64,000 nucleotides of DNA from positions 248,001 to 312,000 of the forward strand of contig JAQWJE010000049.1 of the NCBI GenBank assembly GCA_029248525.1. The letters are read 5' to 3'. Source of the DNA: Candidatus Binatia bacterium (GTDB lineage Bacteria > Desulfobacterota > Binatia > UBA12015). Below the pieces are notes generated by a model. That model was not told the DNA's origin and ran no database searches. It was given only the letters and a program-made list of their open reading frames with translations. Below are positions 8,534 through 17,600 of this stretch, piece after piece; the first letter of the stretch is position 1; every line of letters begins with the position of its first letter. The position numbers were made by a program, and so were the translations under genes.

Positions 8534-9223
8534 TCAGGCGTCGGGTGCCGGTGTGTCGGTGAGGCCGAGAGCGCCCAAATCGATCTCGGTCAGGCTGTCG
8601 ACAATCAGATCGGCATGTTCGAGTTTACCGCGATCCATACCGGTGTGCGGGACCGCGAGGGTCTGGGCCCCGGCGGCAGCGCCGGCGGTTACTCCGGCAG
8701 GTGAGTCCTCGATCACGAGAGCTTTCGTCGGATCCGCCTCAATCGCGGCGGCTGCGAGCAGGAAGATATCGGGTGCGGGTTTTCCTTTGCCGATTCTGGA
8801 ATCGTCACCTGTGATGATGGCATCGAAGAGGGAGAACCAGGCCGCGTGGTGTCCTGTTTTTCTCTCGAAGAATTTGCGCGGCGAGCTGGTCGCGACCGCA
8901 ATGGGTACCCCTGCCTCGTGAAGGGCCCGTGTGAGTTCTTCAGCTCCGGGGAGCGCCTTGGCGGATCCCATTCGCTCGAGAAGATGCTCTTCGCGGTCGG
9001 CTAGATAGTCCGCAGGAGAGATCGGCAAATCGAGGGCCTCAACGAGGTAGGTGGCAGCCTCGATCGCGGGTCGACCGACCATATGAGATTTGATGGACCA
9101 GTCGAAAGTCTTGCCCCACTGAGCGACGTAATCCTGGGTGACCTCGGTGTAGATCGTTTCCGTATCCAGCAGGATGCCATCCATATCGAAGAGAACGGCG
9201 TGAATTGGGCGAGGGAATCTCAT
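8534..9223 (-). CDS. HAD-superfamily phosphatase (subfamily IA, GPP/pseudouridine-5-phosphatase-like)
   Basis: A 229-residue HAD-IA hydrolase. Motif I is LFDMDGILLDTE near residues 11-22 (nucleophile and acid Asp), motif II is VATSS with the following PRKFF, the Lys motif lies in GKGKPAPDIFL, and motif III is VIEDSPAGV. The helical cap sits between motif I and the PGAEEL segment. Such enzymes dephosphorylate small sugar or nucleoside phosphates; the particular substrate cannot be told. The gene runs convergent to the diiron protein gene, with only 24 bases between the stops. Confidence 0.88.
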   Translation of the reverse strand: MRFPRPIHAVLFDMDGILLDTETIYTEVTQDYVAQWGKTFDWSIKSHMVGRPAIEAATYLVEALDLPISPADYLADREEHLLERMGSAKALPGAEELTRALHEAGVPIAVATSSPRKFFERKTGHHAAWFSLFDAIITGDDSRIGKGKPAPDIFLLAAAAIEADPTKALVIEDSPAGVTAGAAAGAQTLAVPHTGMDRGKLEHADLIVDSLTEIDLGALGLTDTPAPDA

Positions 9224-9348
9224 GGCTGCATTCTAATGGAAGCTGGCCGAAGTGCACCCGCAGGTCCCCGAACCCTCGTCCAGCTCTTGCCGGGGTTTCG
9301 GGGTCTGCGGTGATGCATCGGGGTTCGTGATCCCCGGCCGCCAAAGTT

Positions 9349-10431
9349 TCAGAAGCAGGCGTTGATCAGGAGGGTATCGGCAGCAGCAACATTCCCGGAG
9401 GCCGGAGCGCCGGCCTCAATCCAATCGCCCAACGCCTGAAGACAATCGGAGCTGACCGGGTCAGCGTAGGGCATTCCGGCTCCGCCCGGGTTTGCATATG
9501 CACCGCCGAGGGTTCGAGCGGCGATCTTCCGGAAGAGGTAGCTGTCGTCACGGGTCACCCCCGGATCGATCCGGAGCGGCACGACGGCCTGGGGGTTGAA
9601 CGAGTCGATGTTGACCAGATTCCCCAGAGAAACTCCGGTTTCCAGCCCCAGATTTCCCTGCTCGGACCCGCTGCCATGGCAACCGGCGAGGGCACAGCCG
9701 GGATTGAAGATCTTGTCCTGAATTGTCTCGAAGGTACTGGGGACCACTGGCTCGAAAAGACAGTTCTGGTTGCATCCGTCGGCGCCGGCCGCCGTGCCCG
9801 AGTCACATTCCTCGCCGCTTTCCACGCGGCCGTTGCCGCAGATCGCATCAGCGCAGGTGCCCGGCGCGTCGAAGTCCTTGACCAGGAAGAAGCCGGCCGG
9901 ATCATTCTTTTTCACGTCCCCGGTCGAGCCATCCCATGTCGCGCAATATTGGTCGTCTCCAATATAGAGGTCAAGATGAGTAGCGGTAAGCGAACCACTC
10001 GGAACGCCGGTCCAGGCCGCACCTTTGGCGAGAATCTTGAGAAGGCCGCCCTTGGCACCGGGTTTGATCAACAAGACCTTCACGCCACCTTCGGTCGCGT
10101 CCCGATCGCTGTATTTCCAACCGCTGCTCCCGGCGGGCTTACCGAGACCTTTCCATAAATTGCTGTCGAGATTGATGGCATCCGTGCGGCCGGCACTATC
10201 GCTGGTCTCCCAACGGAGCAGCAGTGTCGTGTCGACTGTGGGGTCCGGAATGGCCTGAATGTCGGGCTGTTTGACTGCCTTGAAGAGAAAAAGGTTTTTT
10301 GAGGGGCCCTTGTCCGTCTTGAGTTTCAGAAGTTTGCCGTCGATCGGTCGTGGGTCTGCCAGAGCGGTGCCTGCCCCGAGCAATCCGGCCAAAACAGCGA
10401 TGGTCCCAAGCTTGAAAAAATCCGCGCGCAT
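9349..10431 (-). CDS. Secreted Cys-rich repeat protein with CxxxxCH motif
   Basis: A 360-residue exported protein. Residues 1-25 are a clear signal peptide with an ALA cleavage site. Residues 26-195 are a beta-rich domain I cannot assign. Residues 198-224 match the myxobacterial-type Cys-rich repeat (CGNGRVESGEECDSG, then C..NC), and Cys246-x4-Cys251-His252 (CALAGCH) resembles the site found in many secreted deltaproteobacterial proteins related to c-type haem domains. The C-terminal region continues with RIDPGVTRDDSYLF and SSDCLQALGDWIEAGA, which is typical of that domain. The start at 10431 is set by AAGGGGGG seven bases upstream and by the signal peptide. A surface or periplasmic electron-transfer or adhesion role is possible but unproven. 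Confidence 0.75.
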   Translation of the reverse strand: MRADFFKLGTIAVLAGLLGAGTALADPRPIDGKLLKLKTDKGPSKNLFLFKAVKQPDIQAIPDPTVDTTLLLRWETSDSAGRTDAINLDSNLWKGLGKPAGSSGWKYSDRDATEGGVKVLLIKPGAKGGLLKILAKGAAWTGVPSGSLTATHLDLYIGDDQYCATWDGSTGDVKKNDPAGFFLVKDFDAPGTCADAICGNGRVESGEECDSGTAAGADGCNQNCLFEPVVPSTFETIQDKIFNPGCALAGCHGSGSEQGNLGLETGVSLGNLVNIDSFNPQAVVPLRIDPGVTRDDSYLFRKIAARTLGGAYANPGGAGMPYADPVSSDCLQALGDWIEAGAPASGNVAAADTLLINACF

Positions 10432-10444
10432 ACACCCCCCCTTG

Positions 10445-10465
10445 CGGAGCATTGAACTTGCTCCG
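10445..10465. promoter_or_regulatory. Inverted repeat upstream of the secreted Cys-rich gene
   Basis: CGGAGCA (10445-10451) and TGCTCCG (10459-10465) are perfect 7-base arms around a 7-base spacer. It lies 14 bases upstream of the ATG of the minus-strand gene, in its leader. It could be an operator or an RNA hairpin next to the ribosome binding site. Confidence 0.4.
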
Positions 10466-10624
10466 TGATCTCTGACGAAACTATCCACCCCGAATTCGGC
10501 TTGGGTCAAGAGAAAGCTTCGTTTGCGGAAGATAAAGCTCGGGATCAGCGGCGTGCCGTGTCCGAGGACATGGCAAATGGGCAGAGTTTGTTCCCGGCAG
10601 GATCTCTCGGGTAAGGAAAGAGAT

Positions 10625-11590
10625 ATGGGACTTTTACAAAGGGGAAAAAGCCTGAGCGGCCTGGTGGTCGTAATGCTCGTGTTGGGCATCAGTACGCCGG
10701 CATCGGCTCGATTGGTGAACCGCGTCATCGCGGTGGTCGACGGCTTTCCGATTACACTCTACCAATATGAACAGTATATTGTTCACAATACGGGTGGCCA
10801 GAAACTGGGGGCACTCAGCGAGGAACAAAAAACCGATATTCTCGACGGTCTGATTACGGATACCCTGATCTCGATGCAGGCGCAGCAGTTGGGCCTCAAT
10901 GTCACAGGTCAGGACGTGCAGGCCTATATGGACCAGATCATGCAGGCCAACGATCTCGATCAGGCGACTCTTTTGGCGGCCCTCGCCCAGCAGGGTCTCG
11001 ATGAACAGGGCTATCGACGCCAAGTCCGGCGTGAATTGCTGAAGAATCAGCTGGTTTCGCGGGATATTCGTCAGAAAGTGAATATCACGGACGAGGATGT
11101 TGCTCGCTTTTACAAGGAAAACCCGGAGCAATTCTCCGTTCCGGCGGCCGTCGAACTGAGTCATATCCTGTTTCTGGTTCCCCCGGGAGCAACCGGGGAT
11201 GCGGCGGATGCGGTTGCGGAAAAGGCACGCCGAGCGCATCTGCGATTGGTGTCGGGGGAGAGTTTTGCCAAGGTCGCGCGCGAAGTTTCCGAGGCTCCGG
11301 ATGCCCCAGACGGCGGCAAGCTGGGCACCATCAAGAAGGGTCAGATGATGCCCGAGATCGAAAGGGTCGCCTTTGTTCTGCCCGCGGGTGATATCAGCCA
11401 TCCGGTGCGGAGCCCGGTGGGCCTGCACATCTTGAAAGTCGATTCTCGCGATCAGGCAGATCTCGTCCCTCTGGATCAGATCCAGGAGCAGATCCGTGAC
11501 AGGCTCTATGCCGAGGCCATTCAGGAGCGATTCGATAGCTGGGCAGACGAGGATCTCCGCGAGGACCATGTCATCGATATCCGCATCTAA
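10625..11590 (+). CDS. SurA/PpiC-type periplasmic peptidyl-prolyl isomerase
   Basis: A 321-residue exported chaperone/isomerase. Residues 1-30 are a signal peptide ending near STPASA. The SurA N-domain opens with NRVIAVVDGFPITLYQYEQ, followed by helices up to about residue 160. A parvulin domain follows, with VELSHILFLVPPG, GGKLGTIKKGQMMPEIE and the C-terminal SPVGLHILKVDSRD. There is only one parvulin domain, whereas E. coli SurA has two. It probably helps outer-membrane proteins fold, which points to a Gram-negative envelope. ATG 10625 has AAGGAAAGA directly upstream. Its end overlaps the pdxA start by 23 bases; a surA-pdxA pair is a known neighbourhood in proteobacteria. Confidence 0.88.
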   Translation: MGLLQRGKSLSGLVVVMLVLGISTPASARLVNRVIAVVDGFPITLYQYEQYIVHNTGGQKLGALSEEQKTDILDGLITDTLISMQAQQLGLNVTGQDVQAYMDQIMQANDLDQATLLAALAQQGLDEQGYRRQVRRELLKNQLVSRDIRQKVNITDEDVARFYKENPEQFSVPAAVELSHILFLVPPGATGDAADAVAEKARRAHLRLVSGESFAKVAREVSEAPDAPDGGKLGTIKKGQMMPEIERVAFVLPAGDISHPVRSPVGLHILKVDSRDQADLVPLDQIQEQIRDRLYAEAIQERFDSWADEDLREDHVIDIRI

Positions 11591-12611
11591 GCTCGCATCG
11601 GCCCGGATTGCGGTGACCCTCGGCGATCCGGCGGGTGTTGGTGCCGAGGTGACCCTCCGCGCCCTGACCTCGCGACCGCGGCCCAAGGGCTCGTTTTTGT
11701 TGGTGGGAGATCCCGGTTCGGTCGAGGATGCAGCGGCTCGTATCGGTTTGGCGATGGATTTTCCGCTGGTCGACTCCGAGGCAGCGGCCGCCGGGGAAAT
11801 ACCGACCCGAGGCTTTCCCATTTTGCTTCCCGCGGGGGTGGCCCCGCTGAAGCGTTCCGAGCGCAAGCCGGGAAAGCCGACTCTTGCGGGGGCACGGATG
11901 GCGTATGCCTCCCTGTTGGCGGCGACCGGGCTGGCTTTGGCACGCCGTGCTGATGCGATTGTGACGGCGCCGCTGAGCAAGGAGTGGTTGGCCCGTGCTC
12001 AACTGGCGCGCACGGGCCATACGGAGATTCTGGCCAAATTGACGGGTGCCAAAGGCGTTCGTCTGATGATGGTCGCAGGCGATCTGCGCGTTGTTCTGGT
12101 CACATCCCATATGGCTTTGCGCGATGTTCCCGCCGCTCTCGATATTGCCGGCGTTCGGGAGACGATCGCGATCACACACCGCCATTTGAAGCTTTGGTGG
12201 GATCTGCAGCGGCCCAAGGTGGCGGTGGCCGCCTTGAACCCGCATGCCGGGGATGGGGGCGTCTATGGCGACGAAGAGGACAGAATTCTTGCTCCCGCGA
12301 TTCGGAAGGCGCGTGCGTCGAGAATCAATGCTTTCGGTCCGGTCCCGGCAGATGCTCTATTTTCCGCGATGGGTCCCGAACATGATGCGGTGGTCGCCCT
12401 TTACCACGACCAGGGATTGATCCCGATCAAGCAGAGGGACGTACACGGAGCGGTCAACGTGACATTGGGGCTTCCCTTTGTGCGGACTTCTCCCGACCAC
12501 GGAACCGCTTTCGATCGAGCCGGAAAGGCTCCGGCCGACCCACGGAGCATGCGGGCGGCCATCCAGTTGGCGATGGAGCTCGCACCTCGACATCGCCCAC
12601 CCCATGCCTGA
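11568..12611 (+). CDS. pdxA: 4-hydroxythreonine-4-phosphate dehydrogenase
   Basis: A 347-residue enzyme of the DXP-dependent pyridoxal 5-phosphate route; it oxidises 4-phosphohydroxy-threonine with NAD. The family signature is complete: AVTLGDPAGVGAEVTLRAL at the N-terminus, IVTAPLSKE, ARTGHTEILA (metal and substrate His), VTSHMALRDV, NPHAGDGGVYGDEE, and VALYHDQGLIPIK with the GLPFVRTSPDHGTAFD loop. Its length is normal for PdxA. The ATG at 11568 has GAGG just upstream and lies within the end of the surA-like gene, suggesting translational coupling. The phosphomannomutase gene follows 15 bases later. Confidence 0.95.
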   Translation: MSSISASKLASARIAVTLGDPAGVGAEVTLRALTSRPRPKGSFLLVGDPGSVEDAAARIGLAMDFPLVDSEAAAAGEIPTRGFPILLPAGVAPLKRSERKPGKPTLAGARMAYASLLAATGLALARRADAIVTAPLSKEWLARAQLARTGHTEILAKLTGAKGVRLMMVAGDLRVVLVTSHMALRDVPAALDIAGVRETIAITHRHLKLWWDLQRPKVAVAALNPHAGDGGVYGDEEDRILAPAIRKARASRINAFGPVPADALFSAMGPEHDAVVALYHDQGLIPIKQRDVHGAVNVTLGLPFVRTSPDHGTAFDRAGKAPADPRSMRAAIQLAMELAPRHRPPHA

Positions 12612-12626
12612 GGATAACTCCTAGAG

Positions 12627-14000
12627 ATGAAACTGAATCCGAAGATTTTTCGAGAATACGATATCCGCGGGATTGCCGATGAGGATTTCGATGCAGATTT
12701 CGCTCGTGCTCTGGGTTGCGCGCTGGGGACACGCGCGCGGCGCGCCCACCCGGCCAAGACGCCATCGCTGACGGTCGGTCGCGATTGCCGCGCGACATCG
12801 GATGCTTACGCGGAGGCAGTCATCTCCGGTATCCTGAGCACCGGCACCAATGTGATGGATATCGGCATGGTGCCAACTCCCTTATTGTATTTCTCCCTGT
12901 TTGAATTGGGGGTGGACGGGGGTGTCGAAATCACGGCAAGCCACAACCCCGGGGAGTTCAACGGCTTCAAGATCTGCCAGGGGCAGGAAGCGATTCACGG
13001 AGAGGCGATCTACCAACTCCGAGAGGAGGTTCTCGCCGGTGATTTCGAAATCGGTGCGGGCGAGGCCCGCAAGCACGATATCCTCCCTTCCTATATCGCT
13101 TTCTGCGAGGGGGAGATCGGGACCCTGTCCCGCCCATTGAAGGTCGTCGTGGATGCGGGCAATGCCGCTGCCGGACCGGCTGCGCCGCAGGTTTTGGGTG
13201 CATTGGGTTGCGAGGTCATTCCTCTGCACTGCGAGCCTGATGGGCGCTTCCCGAACCACCACCCCGATCCGACCGTTGCCGAGAACCTCGTCGATTTGCA
13301 GGCGGCCGTGGAACGCGAGCGAGCGGACCTCGGTGTTGCTCTGGATGGGGATGGGGACCGTATCGGAGTCGTTGCCCCGGGAGGCCAGATCATTTGGGGC
13401 GATGAACTGCTGGTGATTTTCGCCCGGGAAATTCTCGCCCGAAAGCCGGGCGCGGTGATTATCAGCGAGGTCAAATGCTCCCGGCGCCTTTATGACGAAA
13501 TCGATCGACTGGGCGGCCAGGGGATCATGTGGAAGGCCGGGCACTCCCTGATCAAGGCCAAGATGAAGGAAACTGGAGCGGCGATCGGCGGCGAGATGAG
13601 CGGGCATATGTTTTTTGCCGACCGATTTTTCGGCTACGACGATGCCCTCTACGCCGCGGCCCGCCTGCTGGAAATTCTCGCGTCGACCGAAGGCGACGTC
13701 CTCGATCTGCTCGCCGGATTACCACCCTCCTTCACGACTCCCGAAATCCGGGTGGATTGTGAGGACGATATCAAGTTCGCGGTAGCCGAACGAGCCAAGG
13801 AATATCTCCGAAAAGAGAGAGAAATCAATGACATAGATGGAGTTCGGGCCGACTTCGGAGACGGTTGGGGCCTGGTCCGAGCCTCAAATACCCAGCCGGC
13901 ACTGGTGTTGCGTTTCGAGGCGCAAAGCGAAGTCCGATTGGCTGAGATCCGCCGCCACGTAGAGGAAATTGTGGCCAAGGCAAGAGCCGAAGTGAGCTAG
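12627..14000 (+). CDS. Phosphomannomutase/phosphoglucomutase
   Basis: A 457-residue alpha-D-phosphohexomutase (AlgC-like) that interconverts hexose 6- and 1-phosphates for nucleotide-sugar synthesis. Domain 1 has IFREYDIRGIADEDF and the phosphoserine loop TASHNPGEFNGFK. Domain 2 carries the metal loop ALDGDGDRIGVV. Domain 3 has GEMSGHMFF, the sugar-specificity loop. Domain 4 has the phosphate-binding RASNTQPALVLRFEA. All key residues are present and the length is typical. It supplies precursors that the glycosyltransferases at 3.8-6.5 kb could use. It ends 84 bases before the Lrp-type regulator, and a short perfect hairpin lies in that gap. Confidence 0.93.
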   Translation: MKLNPKIFREYDIRGIADEDFDADFARALGCALGTRARRAHPAKTPSLTVGRDCRATSDAYAEAVISGILSTGTNVMDIGMVPTPLLYFSLFELGVDGGVEITASHNPGEFNGFKICQGQEAIHGEAIYQLREEVLAGDFEIGAGEARKHDILPSYIAFCEGEIGTLSRPLKVVVDAGNAAAGPAAPQVLGALGCEVIPLHCEPDGRFPNHHPDPTVAENLVDLQAAVERERADLGVALDGDGDRIGVVAPGGQIIWGDELLVIFAREILARKPGAVIISEVKCSRRLYDEIDRLGGQGIMWKAGHSLIKAKMKETGAAIGGEMSGHMFFADRFFGYDDALYAAARLLEILASTEGDVLDLLAGLPPSFTTPEIRVDCEDDIKFAVAERAKEYLRKEREINDIDGVRADFGDGWGLVRASNTQPALVLRFEAQSEVRLAEIRRHVEEIVAKARAEVS

Positions 14001-14015
14001 ACCGAGAGGCTGTAT

Positions 14016-14031
14016 AACCTTAGGAAAGGTT
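14016..14031. repeat. Short inverted repeat with CCTTAGGA box
   Basis: A perfect 6-base stem (AACCTT/AAGGTT) with a 4-base loop lies 16 bases after the phosphomannomutase stop. It contains the octamer CCTTAGGA (14018-14025). The same octamer occurs at 14072-14079, 54 bases downstream, about five helical turns away. It could be part of an operator for the Lrp-type regulator or a weak hairpin; no U-tract follows, so a terminator is unlikely. Confidence 0.4.
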
Positions 14032-14058
14032 GACAGAGGCGAATTTGGTTCGTTATCC

Positions 14059-14086
14059 ATAAGGCTTCCCCCCTTAGGAGCCTTAT
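14059..14086. promoter_or_regulatory. Inverted repeat over the SD and start of the Lrp-type gene
   Basis: A perfect 8-base inverted repeat (ATAAGGCT at 14059-14066, AGCCTTAT at 14079-14086) with a 12-base spacer. The right arm includes the first two bases of the ATG at 14085, and the spacer holds the Shine-Dalgarno AGGAG (14076-14080). It could act as an autoregulatory operator, or as an RNA hairpin hiding the ribosome binding site. Both readings are inference; the symmetry itself is visible. Confidence 0.5.
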
Positions 14087-14684
14087 GAAATTCGGAAACG
14101 GTGAAGACCCGGGTCTCGACGCTACGGATGTCGCGATCTTGCAAACGCTGCAGCAGGACTGCAAGAGTCCGCTCGCCAGAATTGGCGACTTGGTAGGACT
14201 GTCCGCGCCGTCGGTAAGTGAGCGAATCGAGAAGCTGGAACAATCCGGCGTGATCCGCGGCTATTCAGCCGTTCTCGGCTCCAGAGAACTCGGTCTCGAT
14301 GTCACAGCTTTTATCGGCGTCGTTGTGGAGACGCCAGGTGGCTTGAGTGTGTTCGAGGAAACCGTGGTCTCGATCGAGGGCGTCTTGGAATGCCATCACG
14401 TCACCGGCCATCATACCTTGCTTCTCAAGGTGAAGGCTCCGACCACGGAAGGGTTGGAAAATCTGATCAGCAGAATCCGCGGCCTCGCCGGAGTGGTGCG
14501 CACCGAGACTACCGTCGTCCTCTCCACCCATACCGAACGTTCCCAGTTGCCGATCGGGGAGCACGTCACTCGGCGCGATGGTGGTTCGAGGCGGAGAAAT
14601 GGGCGGAGTTCGAATTCGCCACGCAAGCTGCCCGCCCGCAAGACGGCGCAGGAACGGCAGGAAAGGCAAAACCATGAAAATTGA
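14085..14684 (+). CDS. Lrp/AsnC-family transcriptional regulator
   Basis: A 199-residue regulator. Residues 10-60 are the AsnC-type winged helix-turn-helix ([15 protein letters not shown], then [20 protein letters not shown]). Residues 65-150 are the RAM/Lrp ligand-binding alpha-beta domain ([44 protein letters not shown]). The C-terminal 40 residues are a long basic tail rich in Arg, absent from most Lrp proteins. The gene overlaps the gltB start by 11 bases, so it is very likely cotranscribed with and may control glutamate synthase; in other bacteria Lrp controls gltBD. The ligand is probably an amino acid. Confidence 0.88.
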   Translation: MKFGNGEDPGLDATDVAILQTLQQDCKSPLARIGDLVGLSAPSVSERIEKLEQSGVIRGYSAVLGSRELGLDVTAFIGVVVETPGGLSVFEETVVSIEGVLECHHVTGHHTLLLKVKAPTTEGLENLISRIRGLAGVVRTETTVVLSTHTERSQLPIGEHVTRRDGGSRRRNGRSSNSPRKLPARKTAQERQERQNHEN

Positions 14685-17600
14685 GAAATCCAGTCCGCCT
14701 GAAAACCAGCGTGTCAGCTACGAGGAAATGAAGCAGCGATTCAAGGACGGAGCCGCCTCCGGTTTGTACCGCCCGGAATCCGAATCAGACGCTTGCGGGG
14801 TTGGCTTTGTCGTCAAGATGAACGGCGAGCAGACCCACGATATCATCGGTAAAGGTCTCGAGATTCTCGACAAGCTCACCCACCGCGGGGCCTGTGGCTG
14901 CGACCCGGAAACCGGAGACGGATGTGGAATTCTGACCCAGATTCCGCACGGTTTCTTCGACCGTGAGGCAGCGAGCATTCAGATGCCTCTGCCTCCGCAG
15001 GGCCGATATGCGATTGGCATGGTGTTTCTGCCCCGCGATGTCTTTCAGCTCAACACCTGTCTCGAACTGTTCGAAAAAGCAGTTCATGAAGAAGGCCAGA
15101 AATTTCTTGGATGGCGTCGTGTCCCGGTGGATGACTCCCAATGTGGTTGGTTGGGCCGCGAGTCGATGCCCGAGATTCGCCAGATTTTCATTGGCGCGCC
15201 GGAAGGAACAGAAGCGGGTCAGGACTTCGAGCGAAAACTCTATGTCATTCGCAAAAGCGTCGAGGAAGCGGTCCGGCAGTCCGGGATCCCCGATAGCGAG
15301 CGCTTCTATGTGTCGAGTCTTTCCTCGACGACAATCGTCTACAAGGGACTGCTGTTGCCGGAGCGAGTTGGGGAATTCTATCTCGATTTGAAGGATCCCG
15401 AATTCAAGAGCTGCATGGCGCTGGTCCACCAGCGATTCAGCACAAATACGCTTCCGACCTGGGATCGTTCCCACCCGTATCGTCTGATGGCGCATAACGG
15501 CGAGATCAATACTCTGCGCGGGAATGCGAATTGGATGCGTGCGCGTGAGAGCATGTTTTCCTCGCCTTCGTTTGGCGAAGATGTCCGGAAAATTTCGCCC
15601 GTGATCGAAGAGATGGGTTCAGATTCGGCCTGCTTCGACAACGGACTCGAGCTTTTGCTGCGAACCGGGCGATCTCTGCCGCATGCTGTCATGATGATGA
15701 TCCCCGAAGCTTGGCAGAAGCATGAGGGGATGAGCGACGAGAAGAAAGCTTTCTACGAATATCATGCCTGCCTGATGGAACCTTGGGACGGGCCGGCGTC
15801 AGTGGCCTTCACCGATGGAAAAGTGATCGGTGCGATCCTCGACCGCAACGGATTGCGCCCCTCCCGCTACGTGGTGACCAAGGATGGAATGGTGGTCATG
15901 GCCTCGGAGGTCGGTGTTCTCGAAATCGAACCCGAAAACGTTGCCCAGAAAAGCCGGCTGCAGCCGGGTCGCATGTTTCTTGTGGATACCGAAGCGGGTC
16001 GCATCATTGACGATGAGGAGATCAAGACCGAGATGATGCAGCGCCACCCCTACCGGGAGTGGCTTGACAATAATCTCGTGCAACTGAAAGACCTGCCGGA
16101 GGTAGACGCGACGGCTGTGCCGACCGGGCACGAAGAAGGCGAGCTGGTCTCTCTGCAGCAAGCCTTCGGCTACACGAATGAGGATCTGAAGATTCTCATG
16201 ATGCCGATGGCCAGAGATGGCATCGAGGCAACCGGTTCGATGGGAACCGACACGCCGCTCGCCGCACTATCGGATCGTCCGCAGCTTCTCTACGGCTACT
16301 TCAAACAACTTTTTGCTCAAGTCACCAACCCGCCAATCGACCCGATTCGGGGAGAGATGGTCATGTCGCTGAAGACGACCATTGGCTCGGAGCAAAACCT
16401 CTTTGAGGAGACTCCGAAACATTGTCGGCAGTTGGCTCTGGAGCAGCCGATTCTCACCAACGAAGAGCTCGCGCGCCTGAAGTCCTTCTCGCATCCCGGG
16501 TTTTTCTCGACAACCTTGTCGACTCTCTATCTGGCGAAGGACGGAACAGCCGGTCTCGAGAAGGCTCTCGATGCTCTCAGCGAAGCTGCGGAGACTGCCG
16601 TCGATAATGGAGCAACCATCCTCGTCCTTTCGGATCGTGGTGTGGACGAGACGCATGCTCCGATTCCGGCGTTGCTCGCCTGCGGGGCCGTCCATCAGCA
16701 CTTGATTCGAAAAGGAACTCGAACGCATTGTGGTCTGGTTATCGAATCGGGAGAGCCACGCGAAGTGCAGCATTACGCTTTGCTCGCAGGCTACGGGGCT
16801 GGAGCCATCAACCCTTACCTGGCGTTCGAAACTCTCGAGAAAATGATCCGGGATGGCCTGATGTCTGATTGGACCGGGCGAGAGATCTCCTACGAGGAGG
16901 CTGTCGAGAACTATCTCAAGGCCCTCGGCAAAGGCCTGATGAAGGTGATGTCGAAGATGGGAATCTCGACCTTGCAGTCTTATCGAGGTGCCCAGATCTA
17001 TGAGGCGGTTGGTGTAGCGACTTCGGTGATCGACAAATACTTTACGCGCACGGCCAGCCGGATCGAAGGCATTGATATCGGCGTTATCGCTCGCGAAACA
17101 GGGATGCGTCACCACCATGCCTTTGCGGTGGCACCGGCACTCGATGGTGAACTCGATGTTGGCGGCCAATACCAGTGGCGTCGTCGCGGTGAGCACCATA
17201 TGTACAACCCGGAGACGGTCGCGAAACTCCAGCACGCCGTTCGTGCTGGTAACTACAAGATGTTCAAGCAGTTCAGCGACTTGGCGACAGACGAAGACAA
17301 GCGGTTCTGCACGATTCGTGGGCTGTTGAAGTTCCGTCAGGGGCGCCCGGTTCCTCTCGACGAGGTCGAGCCCGCATCGGAAATCGTAAAGCGTTTCAAA
17401 ACCGGCGCGATGTCGCTTGGTTCGATCAGTCGCGAAGCCCATGAGAATCTGGCGATCGCGATGAACCGTTTGGGTGGTCGCTCGAACACCGGCGAAGGTG
17501 GGGAAGACCCCGTACGCTACACCCCCGAGGAAAACGGAGACTCGCGGCGGAGTTCCATCAAGCAGGTGGCTTCGGGCCGTTTCGGCGTGACAAGTCACTA

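Noticed and set aside
9275-9335. Two GC-rich hairpins between the HAD gene and the secreted protein gene as Rho-independent terminators
   Set aside because: Complementary CCCCGAA/TTCGGGG and CGGGG/CCCCG segments exist, but neither is followed by a U-tract on either strand.
10634-11980. Minus-strand open frame of 448 codons opposite surA-like and pdxA genes
   Set aside because: Antisense to two identified genes with no recognisable motif.
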